From NCBI RefSeq assembly GCF_000169095.1, contig NZ_AAVU01000019.1:1-64000 (forward strand): a stretch of DNA of 64,000 nucleotides, given 5' to 3'. This stretch comes from Lyngbya sp. PCC 8106. GTDB taxonomy: Bacteria > Cyanobacteriota > Cyanobacteriia > Cyanobacteriales > Microcoleaceae. Under the pieces are notes generated by a model, which did not search any database, was not told the origin of the DNA, and saw only the letters and a list, made by a program, of their open reading frames with translations. This document shows, piece by piece, positions 44,513 through 53,463 of this stretch (within the stretch, counting starts at the first letter, position 1; every line of letters starts with the position of its first letter). The translations under genes and the position numbers were made by a program.

Positions 44513-46783
44513 ATGTTTAATCGTGAAAATAGTTCTAAGCCTTCTTTTGCTTGGGTGTTGTGTATTACCCTAGTTAGTTGGATTATTTTGGTTCCAATTG
44601 TGAATCAAATTCAGATTCCACTGGGAAATAATACCGAAGTCATTTCACTAGCTTATCTCGAAAATATTAGTCCTTATACAGACTATGTAAAATATTTGAT
44701 TCTTTTGTTAGTTCCACCTTTTTTAGCGGTTTTGAGTTTAAAAATAAAGGGAAAAACAGTTGAATCAATTTTTCAGGCTATTTTATCTTTTGTCAAAGAT
44801 CAACGAGTTTGGGTTGTCACAACAGGAATACTATTAACAGCTTGGGTGATTAATATTCCCTTCGATCAATTTAAGATTAAAGAGACTTTAATTGATTCTT
44901 TTCACGAAGGAGAATATCTAGGATTTTTACCTAATTTTATTCAGCTAGAAAAACCTTTTGTTAATACTGTTTTAATTCATGGTTGGGGAATGGATGTTCT
45001 ACCGACTTGGTTAGCAACTCTATTAACTTTTAATGATAATGGTATTGCTCTAACTCGTTTATTTGTTAACTTAGAAAATGTCATAACCAGTTTAGGATAT
45101 TTATGGATTTTCTGGGAACTTACCGGAACTACAAAACTTAAAAAATCCCGTTTACCGATTTTTTTAGCATCCTGTTTATTATTTTGTATCTTAGATGGAA
45201 TTTTCTTTAAATTTGATGGACGACGAGGAACTTTTTTCATTCTTCAGTTAGCTCTCACACTCAGATTTTTTAGAGTCATTTATATTCAACCTAAACAAGC
45301 AAAACTGTTAGGAATTATTTTAGGCGCATCACTTCCGACGAGTTTTTTATATGTTTATGATCGAGCTATTTATTTTTTAGCAGTTTATATTGTTAGTCTG
45401 TTTTTGAGCTTATTTTTAGAGAAGAAAACGGCTAGAAGTTGGATTTTTAGTTCTCTATTCGGTTTAACTCTTTCTCTAATTTTAATCACAGCAATTTTAG
45501 GAACTGAACAGGTTTTAGCTATCGGTTCACAGGTTCTCTACTGGGGAAAATACGGTCGATATATTTCTTTTATTCCTTTACCTCCTCTGGAGATGACTTT
45601 TATTTCGCAAAACTTTTGGTTAGCGATGCTGATTCAAACTGTTGTGCTGGTTTATTTAGTGTTGGATTTAATGACAGAAAATTTAAAACTGCGTCCTTTT
45701 GTTCAGAAAAATTATTTACTGATTTTACTTCTTTCTGCATCTGTTGTTTATATGCGAATTACGCTTGATCGCAGTGATTTAGGTCATGCTTATCATGGTA
45801 CAATTCCGACGGTTTTTTTACTAGCTTATTTGATTTATATCTGCTTTAATCAATATTTGCAACCGCAGTTAGAAACACTTAAACTTAGTTTAATTTATCA
45901 AGTTATAATTGTTGTTTTAGTTTTCAGCTTAATTCGTTCTGAACCTGGATTTAATCTCCAAACGGCTACGAATAAAATTGTCAAATTACCAAGTCGATTA
46001 TCTTTTACTGATGCTCAAATTCTAAAACCAGATTACTTAGAAGCTTTCACTGTAATGAAACCCGAAATTGATCAACAATCTTGCTTTTTCAACCTCACGT
46101 CTGAAGGATTATGGTATTATTTATTTAATAAACCCTCTTGCTCTAAATATGGCTATGTTCTCTATTCTAAACCTATCGAAGCTCAAAAAGTAGTCGTTCA
46201 AGAGCTAGAAAAAACTCAACCGAATATTATTTTACTTACTAATGAAATGTGGTTTGAAAATCCTTGGGATCGAGTATTAAAATCTGATTCTGCGGCTTTA
46301 ATTTATGAAAATGTTTTACAACAGTATAGACCTTATAAGTTGGTTCAATCTCATTGGTTTTGGAAGCGCAGTAATCGCCCTTTGAGTTTGATTGAAACCA
46401 ATCCTCAAACTAACCTAAAAAATGGATTTGTAGAAGTCCTACCCCCTCAACGTATTTATAGAAATGATGTCATAGAAATGAGTGGATGGGCGGTTTTACC
46501 CGAAAAGCAAAAACCCGCAGATGCAGTTTATCTCAGCTACGGCGATCAAAATAAACTGATTACAGTGGGAAAAGTGAATCAAAATCGTTCAGATGTGGCT
46601 GAGGTTTTATCGGTATTTGAGTATAGTAAATCGGGTTGGTTTATTCGAGTTCCCACAACAGTTTTACCTTTAGGAAATACCATCTTAAAAGTTTGGGCTT
46701 ATGATGCAGAAACAGATAATTTAACGCAAATTGGCTCAGAAATTCCGGTAGAGGTGACTCAAGCCATGCGACTGTCAAGTTAA
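44513..46783 (+). CDS. Large membrane protein with C-terminal extracytoplasmic domain
   Basis: A 756-residue protein of unrecognised family. It has a single early helix, another near 55-75, and then a block of about ten helices up to residue 480. The loop after helix 3 has IDSFHEGEYLGFLPNFI, where acidic residues could be a GT-C-type site. The soluble C-terminus (about 490-756) ends in a probable beta-sandwich (after PPQRIYRNDVIEMSGWAV). It starts 19 bp after the FAD/GtrA gene, so it is in the same operon. A role in extending or exporting a glycan is likely from context, but not shown. Confidence 0.65.
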   Translation: MFNRENSSKPSFAWVLCITLVSWIILVPIVNQIQIPLGNNTEVISLAYLENISPYTDYVKYLILLLVPPFLAVLSLKIKGKTVESIFQAILSFVKDQRVWVVTTGILLTAWVINIPFDQFKIKETLIDSFHEGEYLGFLPNFIQLEKPFVNTVLIHGWGMDVLPTWLATLLTFNDNGIALTRLFVNLENVITSLGYLWIFWELTGTTKLKKSRLPIFLASCLLFCILDGIFFKFDGRRGTFFILQLALTLRFFRVIYIQPKQAKLLGIILGASLPTSFLYVYDRAIYFLAVYIVSLFLSLFLEKKTARSWIFSSLFGLTLSLILITAILGTEQVLAIGSQVLYWGKYGRYISFIPLPPLEMTFISQNFWLAMLIQTVVLVYLVLDLMTENLKLRPFVQKNYLLILLLSASVVYMRITLDRSDLGHAYHGTIPTVFLLAYLIYICFNQYLQPQLETLKLSLIYQVIIVVLVFSLIRSEPGFNLQTATNKIVKLPSRLSFTDAQILKPDYLEAFTVMKPEIDQQSCFFNLTSEGLWYYLFNKPSCSKYGYVLYSKPIEAQKVVVQELEKTQPNIILLTNEMWFENPWDRVLKSDSAALIYENVLQQYRPYKLVQSHWFWKRSNRPLSLIETNPQTNLKNGFVEVLPPQRIYRNDVIEMSGWAVLPEKQKPADAVYLSYGDQNKLITVGKVNQNRSDVAEVLSVFEYSKSGWFIRVPTTVLPLGNTILKVWAYDAETDNLTQIGSEIPVEVTQAMRLSS

Positions 46784-46800
46784 ATTAAATTCTATCCGTC

Positions 46801-47874
46801 TTAAAGATAATACTCAATAATCTGAGCCGTTCTTTTTCCTGTTTTTTCCCATTGAAACTCTTTCGCTCTCGCTAATCCTAAATGGCGAAGATCTGATCGT
46901 ATTTGACTATCATTAGCTAAAGTTTTCATCGCTTCTGTGATTTCATTTACATCCAAAGGATTGATATACAACGCCGCATTTCCCGCAACTTCCGGTAAAG
47001 AAGCAAGGTTAGAAGTAATCACAGGAGTTCCACAAGCCATCGCCTCAAGAACTGGAAAACCAAACCCCTCCCAAAGACTCGGAAAAACCAGTGCTATGGC
47101 TTGATTAATGATTTTTGTAAACTCTTTTGGTGAAACATAATCTAAGAATTTAACCTGTTGATTTAATCCTAATTCTGCGACTTGTACTTTTAGATTTGGA
47201 GTATAGATTTTATCAGTTGGCCCTGCAAACCACAACTCATAATGATCACGATCAGGTAATCGGGAAAATGCAGTAATTAATCGGGATAAATTTTTATAAG
47301 CATCATGGCGACCAATATAAAGAAAATAATTGCTTGTTGGTAAATCAAGAAATTGAAATGTTTCAGGATTATATCCTAAAGCAATAGGTGTTATTTTAGT
47401 TTCAGGAATTTTAAAAAACTGCACTAAATCTTGAGCCGTTGATTGAGAATTACAAACAATATGTTCAGCTTGAGATAACACCATTGGAATGTAATATTTA
47501 AAGTAAGCAGTTAGGCGAGAACCCCGTCTTGGAAACCTTAGAGGAATTAAATCATGAGCCATGACAATCGAACGACAGGAAGAATATAATGGAGCTTCTG
47601 GGAGTGGTGAAAAGACGAGATTTCCTTTGAGTTTACGGTAAATATAAGGAAGTTTAAATTGAGTCCAAAGTAAGCGGCGAAAATGTCCTTTTGTTCCCTG
47701 AGCGGGTGTCATATTACTGGGAACCGGATAGGAGGAGTAACCCGTTGGAGATTCTGCTACTAATAGAGTTGGATTGAGTCGTTTAAGTTGGGGTAAAATT
47801 TGACTTGCATATACAGAAATACCTGTCGCTTCAGGAATAAGAACAGAAAGGTTAATTAGCAGTGAATTAGACAT
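46801..47874 (-). CDS. Glycosyltransferase family 4
   Basis: A 357-residue GT-B enzyme. The segment FLYIGRHDAYKNLSRLITAF starts the C-terminal donor domain, and GFGFPVLEAMACGTPVITS carries the EX7E-type Glu. The best resemblance is to mannosyl-/rhamnosyl-type GT4 enzymes, but the sugar is not determined. It is convergent with the preceding membrane-protein operon (17 bp between stops), so it is regulated separately. Confidence 0.9.
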   Translation of the reverse strand: MSNSLLINLSVLIPEATGISVYASQILPQLKRLNPTLLVAESPTGYSSYPVPSNMTPAQGTKGHFRRLLWTQFKLPYIYRKLKGNLVFSPLPEAPLYSSCRSIVMAHDLIPLRFPRRGSRLTAYFKYYIPMVLSQAEHIVCNSQSTAQDLVQFFKIPETKITPIALGYNPETFQFLDLPTSNYFLYIGRHDAYKNLSRLITAFSRLPDRDHYELWFAGPTDKIYTPNLKVQVAELGLNQQVKFLDYVSPKEFTKIINQAIALVFPSLWEGFGFPVLEAMACGTPVITSNLASLPEVAGNAALYINPLDVNEITEAMKTLANDSQIRSDLRHLGLARAKEFQWEKTGKRTAQIIEYYL

Positions 47875-48102
47875 TAATACTCAGTATTACGAGGATAATC
47901 TTATCAAGAAAATTTTAGTTTTTAAAGAAGATTTAAAGTTTGTTTTTTACACAAAAATTACTGGATAAATAGGGGCAGAAAAGATCGCCCCTAAAAAGAA
48001 CAATTTGACTCATCAACAGAGAAAACTAAAATAGTTAGCTACATGATTTTGACAATGCAAAATATTTACAGTCTGTTTTGTGAGCCTATTTTTACCGATG
48101 AA

Positions 48103-48519
48103 CTATTTCTCTGTTTTTCCGCCATAACCTCCTTCTTCTGGAAAACGAGTAATATCATCTTCTCCCAAATATTCCCCATTTTGTACTTCAATCATGACTA
48201 AGGGAATTACGCCCGGATTTTCAAGTCTATGGGGAGTATTCATAGGAACATAGGTGGATTGTTTCGGAATTAAAATTGTGTGTTCACCCCCACAAATCAC
48301 CTTAGCAGTACCTGCAACAACAATCCAATGTTCACTGCGATGATAGTGCATTTGGGTACTAATATGATATCCCGGATTCACAATAATCCGGTTAATACGA
48401 TAGCGATCACCCTCTTCTAAAACTGTCACCTGACCCCAAGGAGGTGTACGAGTTTGAGAAGTCTCTGTTTTCGTCAGTGTCTCTGTTTTTACGGATGTGT
48501 CAGTATTATCTTTTGTCAT
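48103..48519 (-). CDS. Cupin, mannose-6-phosphate isomerase type II-like
   Basis: A 138-residue single cupin similar to the C-terminal isomerase half of bifunctional ManC/AlgA proteins, without the nucleotidyltransferase part. Metal ligands fit STQMHYHRSEHWIVVAGTA (His, His, Glu) and NTPHRLENPG (His). The N-terminal 25 residues are Thr/Lys-rich and not part of the fold. It may interconvert mannose-6-phosphate and fructose-6-phosphate for GDP-mannose supply to neighbouring glycosyltransferases (inference). Confidence 0.87.
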   Translation of the reverse strand: MTKDNTDTSVKTETLTKTETSQTRTPPWGQVTVLEEGDRYRINRIIVNPGYHISTQMHYHRSEHWIVVAGTAKVICGGEHTILIPKQSTYVPMNTPHRLENPGVIPLVMIEVQNGEYLGEDDITRFPEEGGYGGKTEK

Positions 48520-48595
48520 AATGCTAGTCGAGAATAAGAAGTGTTACCGCTATTATAGGTTCTAGCACTAACAAACATAATGTGTAAATATTCTG

Positions 48596-49231
48596 ATGAA
48601 AAAATGGATGGTTTGTCTGTTAGCAACTAGCTCCTTTTTAAGTGTATCCTTTCCGGTGTTCGCTTGGCCAACAATTGAGGAAATGATTCATAGTCAAATT
48701 CTCAAAGCTTGTCAAACCCTCTCTCACGAGGAAGCTTTAAATCAAGTTTTGGGTGAATATGGGCCAGAAGCTCAAAAAAATTATCAAATGTGGCAAAAAA
48801 TGACCGCAGAAGATTGTGCTAATGCAACTGTTCCACCTGATCCTTCTGGTATTAAAGGTCAATGTTCGAGTGAATTTGCTTCGATAGGAGAAGAACTTGA
48901 TGTTTCAAATTTAACCTGGAGAGAATGTTGGCTAGAAGTAAATTCTGAGAAAATTTTGTTTAAAACAACTTTTGATACTACAGCAATACTCGGAAATCAT
49001 ACTTCTGAATCTCAATTTTTAGTCACTGAACAGCAATACAATTTTCCCGAAGCAATGCGAGAGTATTGGGATAAATATGAAGCACAAGGATACTGTAAAA
49101 TTAAGGAGAAAGAAACCTTTTGTAATTTACAACTTAATCATGGTCAATGGTTACAAATTTTTAAACCAGATTTGAATTCATCTGCTGAGAATCCTCAACT
49201 AAGTGACAAGCCACAAAATGTTCTGAACTAA
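48596..49231 (+). CDS. Hypothetical secreted protein
   Basis: A 211-residue protein with a clear Sec signal peptide (MKKWMVCLLATSSFLSVSFP, cleavage after AFA-like VFA at about residue 23). The mature part has six or more cysteines (e.g. ILKACQTL, EDCANATV, KGQCSSE, LTWREC, QGYCKIKE, TFCNLQ), suggesting disulfides in the periplasm or outside. I do not recognise a family. The 3' end overlaps the convergent ABC ATPase gene by 71 bp, an unusually long antiparallel overlap. Confidence 0.7.
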   Translation: MKKWMVCLLATSSFLSVSFPVFAWPTIEEMIHSQILKACQTLSHEEALNQVLGEYGPEAQKNYQMWQKMTAEDCANATVPPDPSGIKGQCSSEFASIGEELDVSNLTWRECWLEVNSEKILFKTTFDTTAILGNHTSESQFLVTEQQYNFPEAMREYWDKYEAQGYCKIKEKETFCNLQLNHGQWLQIFKPDLNSSAENPQLSDKPQNVLN

Positions 49232-50204
49232 CCTCTCTAAATTCGGGTTCTTCTTGGTGACAACGATCAACAACGAGCGGACAACGAGTATTAAATCGAC
49301 AGCCTTTAGGGGGGTTTATTGGGCTAGGAATATCATCTTTAAGAATAATTCGTTCACGTTTAGCTTCGAGTTCGGGATCGGGAATCGGAATCGCAGAAAG
49401 TAAAGCTTGAGTATAGGGATGTAAGGGATTTTGATAAAGGCTAACTCTATCTGCTAGTTCAACAATTTTACCCAAATACATCACAGCAATTCGCTTAGAA
49501 ATATGTCGAACAACGCTCAAATCATGGGCAATAAATAGATAAGTTAGCCCTAATTTTTTCTGCAAAGATTTCATTAAATTAATCACTTGGGCTTGAATAG
49601 AAACATCTAATGAAGCAATCGGTTCATCACAAACAATAAAATCAGGATTAACGGCTAAAGCCCTAGCAATACCAATTCTCTGTCGTTGACCGCCTGAAAA
49701 TTCATGGGGATAACGGTTAATAAATTGAGGGTTTAATCCGACTAATTCTAATAATTCTTCTACGCGATCATGTATTTTTGGAGTCGATAAGTTGTGAATA
49801 ATTAAAGGTTCGGCGATAATTTTGCCCACCGTCATCCGGGGATTTAAGGAAGCATAGGGATCTTGAAAAATCATCTGCATTCGCCGACGCATCCCTCGTA
49901 ATTCTTCAGCTTCTAGTCTAGTTAAATCTGTATCTTCAAAGTATACTTTTCCGACTGTTGGACGAATAAGCTGTAAAATTGCCCGTCCCGTTGTACTTTT
50001 TCCGCAACCAGATTCTCCGACTAAACTTAAGGTTTCACCTCGTTTAATTTCAAAGCTTAAACCATCAACCGCTTTAATCGCACCGACTATTTTTTGAACT
50101 AAAATTCCTTGAAAAATGGGGAAATGTACCTGTAAATTTTGAATGGTAATTAATGTATCTTGTTTGGGATTGGTTTTAGGTTGATTAATATCAGTTTCAA
50201 TCAT
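49161..50204 (-). CDS. Oligo/dipeptide ABC transporter ATP-binding protein (DppF/OppF-like)
   Basis: A 347-residue ABC ATPase. Walker A is GESGCGKST, the signature FSGGQRQRIGIARAL, and Walker B VCDEPIASLD. The C-terminal oligo_HPY domain with GCRFNTRCP identifies the peptide/nickel subfamily. It pairs with the gene just upstream (21 bp gap) to form a heterodimeric motor. No permease or binding protein gene is nearby, so the membrane partners must be elsewhere. Confidence 0.93.
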   Translation of the reverse strand: MIETDINQPKTNPKQDTLITIQNLQVHFPIFQGILVQKIVGAIKAVDGLSFEIKRGETLSLVGESGCGKSTTGRAILQLIRPTVGKVYFEDTDLTRLEAEELRGMRRRMQMIFQDPYASLNPRMTVGKIIAEPLIIHNLSTPKIHDRVEELLELVGLNPQFINRYPHEFSGGQRQRIGIARALAVNPDFIVCDEPIASLDVSIQAQVINLMKSLQKKLGLTYLFIAHDLSVVRHISKRIAVMYLGKIVELADRVSLYQNPLHPYTQALLSAIPIPDPELEAKRERIILKDDIPSPINPPKGCRFNTRCPLVVDRCHQEEPEFREVSSEHFVACHLVEDSQQMNSNLV

Positions 50205-50225
50205 TTTATTTTCTCGTTAATAAGA

Positions 50226-51200
50226 TTACATTTCAGGCTTTACCCAACAAGCCACCTGATGTCCATTTTCTACTAATTCTAACGGAGGATTTTCTTCAAA
50301 ACAATGTTCCAGTGCAAAACGACATCGAGGCGCGAACGGACAACCTTTTGGATAATGAATTAAATCGGGAGGAACACCTTCAATTGCAGGTAACTTTTCG
50401 GGAATATTTCCCTCTAAACGCGGTAAACTTTCTAGTAATCCTATTGTATAAGGATGACGAGGATGTTTATAGAGTTGATGAATAGAAGCTTGTTCAACAA
50501 TTTGACCTGCATATAACACTAAAATTCGATCCGCTAATCCGGCTAATAATGCTAAATCATGAGTAATCCAAATCACCGCCATTCCAAGTTCTTTTTTTAA
50601 CTGTTTAACCAACTCTACAACTTGGGCTTGAACGGTGACATCTAAAGCTGTTGTGGGTTCATCTGCGATTAATAATTTAGGACGACAAGCTAACCCCATT
50701 GCAATCATTACTCGTTGACGCATTCCCCCCGAAAATTGATAGGGATAGTTTTTTATCCTGCTTTCTGCATCGGAAATTCCGACTTTTTTTAATAATTCAA
50801 TTGCTCTTGATTTTGATTGGTTTTTATTCAGTCCTAAATGAAGCTTAATGGACTCTGTAATTTGTTTTTCAATTGTTAGAACTGGATTTAGAGAAGTCAT
50901 CGGATCTTGAAAAATAATCGAGATTTGATTACCGCGAATTTTTCGTAATTCCTCTGAGGAAGTTGTTAATAAATTTTCACCTTCAAACAATACTTTGCCG
51001 CCAGTTATTTTACCGGGAGGTGAAGGGATTAACCGCAAAATTGACAACACGCTAATACTTTTACCTGAACCTGACTCCCCAACAATTCCTATCGTTTCCC
51101 CCGAATTTACTGCATAAGAAATATTATTGACTGCACAGACAATACCATCAGGAGTAAAAAAGCGAGTTTCTAAGTTATGAACTTCTAATAGAGGCGACAT
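50226..51200 (-). CDS. Oligo/dipeptide ABC transporter ATP-binding protein (DppD/OppD-like)
   Basis: A 324-residue ABC ATPase with Walker A GESGSGKSI, signature FSGGMRQRVMIAMGL and Walker B LLIADEPTTALD. The C-terminal oligo_HPY segment GCPFAPRCRFALEHC is typical of the DppD/OppD subfamily. It is the first gene of a two-gene operon with the DppF-like ATPase. The substrate may be peptides or nickel. The promoter is in the 155-bp divergent gap before the methyltransferase. Confidence 0.93.
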   Translation of the reverse strand: MSPLLEVHNLETRFFTPDGIVCAVNNISYAVNSGETIGIVGESGSGKSISVLSILRLIPSPPGKITGGKVLFEGENLLTTSSEELRKIRGNQISIIFQDPMTSLNPVLTIEKQITESIKLHLGLNKNQSKSRAIELLKKVGISDAESRIKNYPYQFSGGMRQRVMIAMGLACRPKLLIADEPTTALDVTVQAQVVELVKQLKKELGMAVIWITHDLALLAGLADRILVLYAGQIVEQASIHQLYKHPRHPYTIGLLESLPRLEGNIPEKLPAIEGVPPDLIHYPKGCPFAPRCRFALEHCFEENPPLELVENGHQVACWVKPEM

Positions 51201-51355
51201 TAAACTTTTAAATAAACGAACAAAAATAATTCACGTTTAACCTATATTGACTTTTGGTTATCTCTCTAAGCACTTCACTCTCTAAATAACTTACTTTACA
51301 CTCCGTAATATTCTTTTTAAACTATATAGAGAGTAGTTTATACCATATTGCCACG

Positions 51356-52015
51356 ATGTTGCTACAAGCTCAAGACCGCAAAAAACTCGATCAGACAGAT
51401 GATTCCCAATTTTACTCCTATCCTCGCTTTGTCACTCATGTCGATGAGGGGTTTATTGATCGCTTAACAAATCTTTACCGCGAACGTCTTAAACCGAATA
51501 CTCGAATTCTTGATATGATGAGTAGTTGGGTGTCTCATCTTCCGGAGATAGAATTTGCTCACCTGGAAGGACATGGGATGAATGAGGAAGAATTGAAAAA
51601 AAATCCTCAACTTGATCATTACTTTGTTCAGGATTTGAATGAAAACCCTAAATTACCCTTAGAAGATTGTGATTTTGATGCGGTTTTAAACTGTGTTTCG
51701 GTGCAATATTTACAGTATCCTGAAGCCATTTTTTATGAGATGTATCGCATTCTTAAACCCGGTGGAATTGCAATTGTTAGCTTCTCAAATCGGATGTTTT
51801 ATCAAAAAGCAATTACCGCTTGGCGAGACGGAACCGAAAACAGTCGAGTGGAACTGGTAAAGGGATATTTTAACTCCGTTAAAGGGCAAAGTTTACCGGG
51901 GTTTAGTATTCCTGAAGTGATTGCTGAACAGTCTTCAGTTCCGTCTATTTTACAGATGTTAGGTTTGGGAGGTGGAGATCCGTTTTATGCTGTGATCGCC
52001 TATCGTCAAAACTAA
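51356..52015 (+). CDS. Class I SAM-dependent methyltransferase-like protein
   Basis: A 219-residue protein with the Rossmann order of class I methyltransferases, and a methyltransferase-11 type motif DFDAVLNCVSVQYLQYPEAI and LKPGGIAIVSFSN. Motif I is unusual: the usual Gly-rich loop is replaced by RILDMMSSWVSHLP, without GxGxG. The family is widespread in cyanobacteria and algae with this motif, and the substrate is unknown. A strong terminator follows. Confidence 0.82.
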   Translation: MLLQAQDRKKLDQTDDSQFYSYPRFVTHVDEGFIDRLTNLYRERLKPNTRILDMMSSWVSHLPEIEFAHLEGHGMNEEELKKNPQLDHYFVQDLNENPKLPLEDCDFDAVLNCVSVQYLQYPEAIFYEMYRILKPGGIAIVSFSNRMFYQKAITAWRDGTENSRVELVKGYFNSVKGQSLPGFSIPEVIAEQSSVPSILQMLGLGGGDPFYAVIAYRQN

Positions 52016-52028
52016 ATAATTAGAGCCA

Positions 52029-52065
52029 GGGGAAAAGGAAATTAACCTCCAATTTCCCCTTTTTT
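52029..52065 (+). terminator. Intrinsic terminator after the methyltransferase gene
   Basis: GGAAATT and AATTTCC form a 7-bp stem around AACCTCC, with flanking GGGGAAAA pairing with CCTTTTTT in part. A run of six T follows. It ends the methyltransferase transcript before the dipeptidase gene. Confidence 0.8.
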
Positions 52066-52104
52066 ATAAGCTGTAATTTGGGTAAATTATCAAAGCCTAA
52101 AAAC

Positions 52105-52830
52105 ATGACCAAACCTTACCAACAAATACCAATTAAAGATTGTGGTGAACCGTTAGTGCTTATTCCTCACAAACAGTTTGCGGTTGAATCTCCTCATGCT
52201 TATCAAAAATTAGGCGCGCCTTATCATCTTTCTGGTGTTAATTCTCCCTATTATTTACGTCAAGAAGTTCTCGAACGTTTAATTAATGCTCAAACTGATT
52301 TACAATCTAACTATCCAAGTTGGAAAATCTTAATTTTTGATGCTTACCGCCCTGTTGAAGTACAACAGTTTATGGTAGATTATACCTTTGCTAAAACTTT
52401 AAAATATAGAGAACTTAAGCCCGATTTAATCTCCCCAGAACAACACCAAGCTATCTTAGCAGAAGTCTATCAATTTTGGGCGGTTCCCAGTCTTGAACCC
52501 GCAACTCCTCCACCTCATAGTACAGGTGCGGCGATAGATATTGCATTAGTGAATAATACCGGAAAAACTGTTAATATGGGTTCACCTATTGATGAACTTT
52601 CTCCTCGTTCTTATCCGAATCATTTTGCTACAAGTTCTCATCCAGTCGAACAACAATATCATCAAAATCGCCAACTGTTAGCAGAAGTAATGATTTCAGC
52701 CGGATTTCAACAACACCCGAATGAATGGTGGCATTTTTCTTTTGGTGATCAAATGTGGGTTTGGTTAACAAATCAGCAGAAAACTGAACATAACTATGTT
52801 GCCAAATATGGACGATACTCCGTAGATTAA
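52105..52830 (+). CDS. ddpX: D-alanyl-D-alanine dipeptidase (VanX/DdpX-like, M15D)
   Basis: A zinc dipeptidase of 241 residues that cleaves D-Ala-D-Ala. The zinc motif SxHxxGxAxD is seen as PHSTGAAIDIAL, and the second motif with catalytic Glu and ligand His is in NEWWHFSFG. FDAYRPVEVQQ is the family's arginine motif. The ATG at 52105 is chosen, and an upstream in-frame TTG would add nine residues. There is no signal peptide. In non-resistant bacteria such enzymes recycle peptidoglycan peptides, and no vanA/vanH-like genes are nearby. Confidence 0.9.
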   Translation: MTKPYQQIPIKDCGEPLVLIPHKQFAVESPHAYQKLGAPYHLSGVNSPYYLRQEVLERLINAQTDLQSNYPSWKILIFDAYRPVEVQQFMVDYTFAKTLKYRELKPDLISPEQHQAILAEVYQFWAVPSLEPATPPPHSTGAAIDIALVNNTGKTVNMGSPIDELSPRSYPNHFATSSHPVEQQYHQNRQLLAEVMISAGFQQHPNEWWHFSFGDQMWVWLTNQQKTEHNYVAKYGRYSVD

Positions 52831-52841
52831 CTTAAATTAAT

Positions 52842-53024
52842 TTAGCATAAATTTTGAATTTGTTCAATACTGAGTCCTATTGTTTGACTGATTGTTTCAT
52901 TATCTAAAATATTCAGCAATTGACAGGAACTTTCGTCAGCATTATCAATCAAAGCATTCAAAAAGCTAACAAGAATATCTTTGCTTTCTGCCGAACCCAT
53001 AGGATTAATCAATCTTATTGTCAA
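52842..53024 (-). pseudogene. Degenerate remnant of an Rpn-type PD-(D/E)XK nuclease/transposase
   Basis: A 60-codon relic. The start RLINPMGSAESKDILVSFLNA resembles the N-terminus of Rpn family proteins. The end ISQTIGLSIEQIQNLC resembles their C-terminus, with the catalytic middle missing. It probably arose by a large internal deletion, and it begins at a TTG with no good ribosome site. It lies between two genes and is not expected to make a functional nuclease. Confidence 0.5.
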
Positions 53025-53025
53025 T

Positions 53026-53463
53026 CTAGTTCAAACTTTTAAGATAATCATTATTGATCGGGAAAACATATTTAATATTAGCCCGAACATAACAAGTTCC
53101 AGAATCAGTATTAAAGTTGGGGTTAACACTACGCACCCGCAACCAAGGCTTACTATTTCTCATTACAATAGCATCTTCCCGACCTTCTTGTGAAAAAATT
53201 GCGGTCATGGTTGCCCCTGTTGTTAACTGCGTTTTAATCTTTCCTCCGGGTGTATCTCGACAATTGAGATTTTCTGGATCAACCACTAGCCAGATTCTAT
53301 TATTGTAATAACCTCGATTTCCCATAACCTTAGCTGTCATAAAATCACCATTATTATTCGGTTCCGGTACTTCTGATATTTGAGCCATTCCAGAGGTGAC
53401 ATTAAAAAAAATTCCGGTCATCGATCCAATTGAAATCGCGATTCCTTGTTGAAGTCTTTTCAT
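53026..53463 (-). CDS. Secreted SH3-like domain protein
   Basis: A 145-residue protein with a signal-type N-terminus (MKRLQQGIAISIGSMTGIFF, start at 53463 preferred over 53508). The mature part has the features of a bacterial SH3 domain: NCRDTPGGKIKTQLTTGATM and PWLRVRS, followed by CYVRANIKYVFPI. These domains usually bind cell wall or peptides in the periplasm. Two Cys may form a disulfide. No partner was identified. Confidence 0.75.
   Translation of the reverse strand: MKRLQQGIAISIGSMTGIFFNVTSGMAQISEVPEPNNNGDFMTAKVMGNRGYYNNRIWLVVDPENLNCRDTPGGKIKTQLTTGATMTAIFSQEGREDAIVMRNSKPWLRVRSVNPNFNTDSGTCYVRANIKYVFPINNDYLKSLN

Noticed and set aside
52105..52830. Vancomycin resistance cluster
   Set aside because: Only a VanX-like dipeptidase is present; no vanH, vanA or vanRS-like genes are nearby, so a peptidoglycan-recycling role is more likely.
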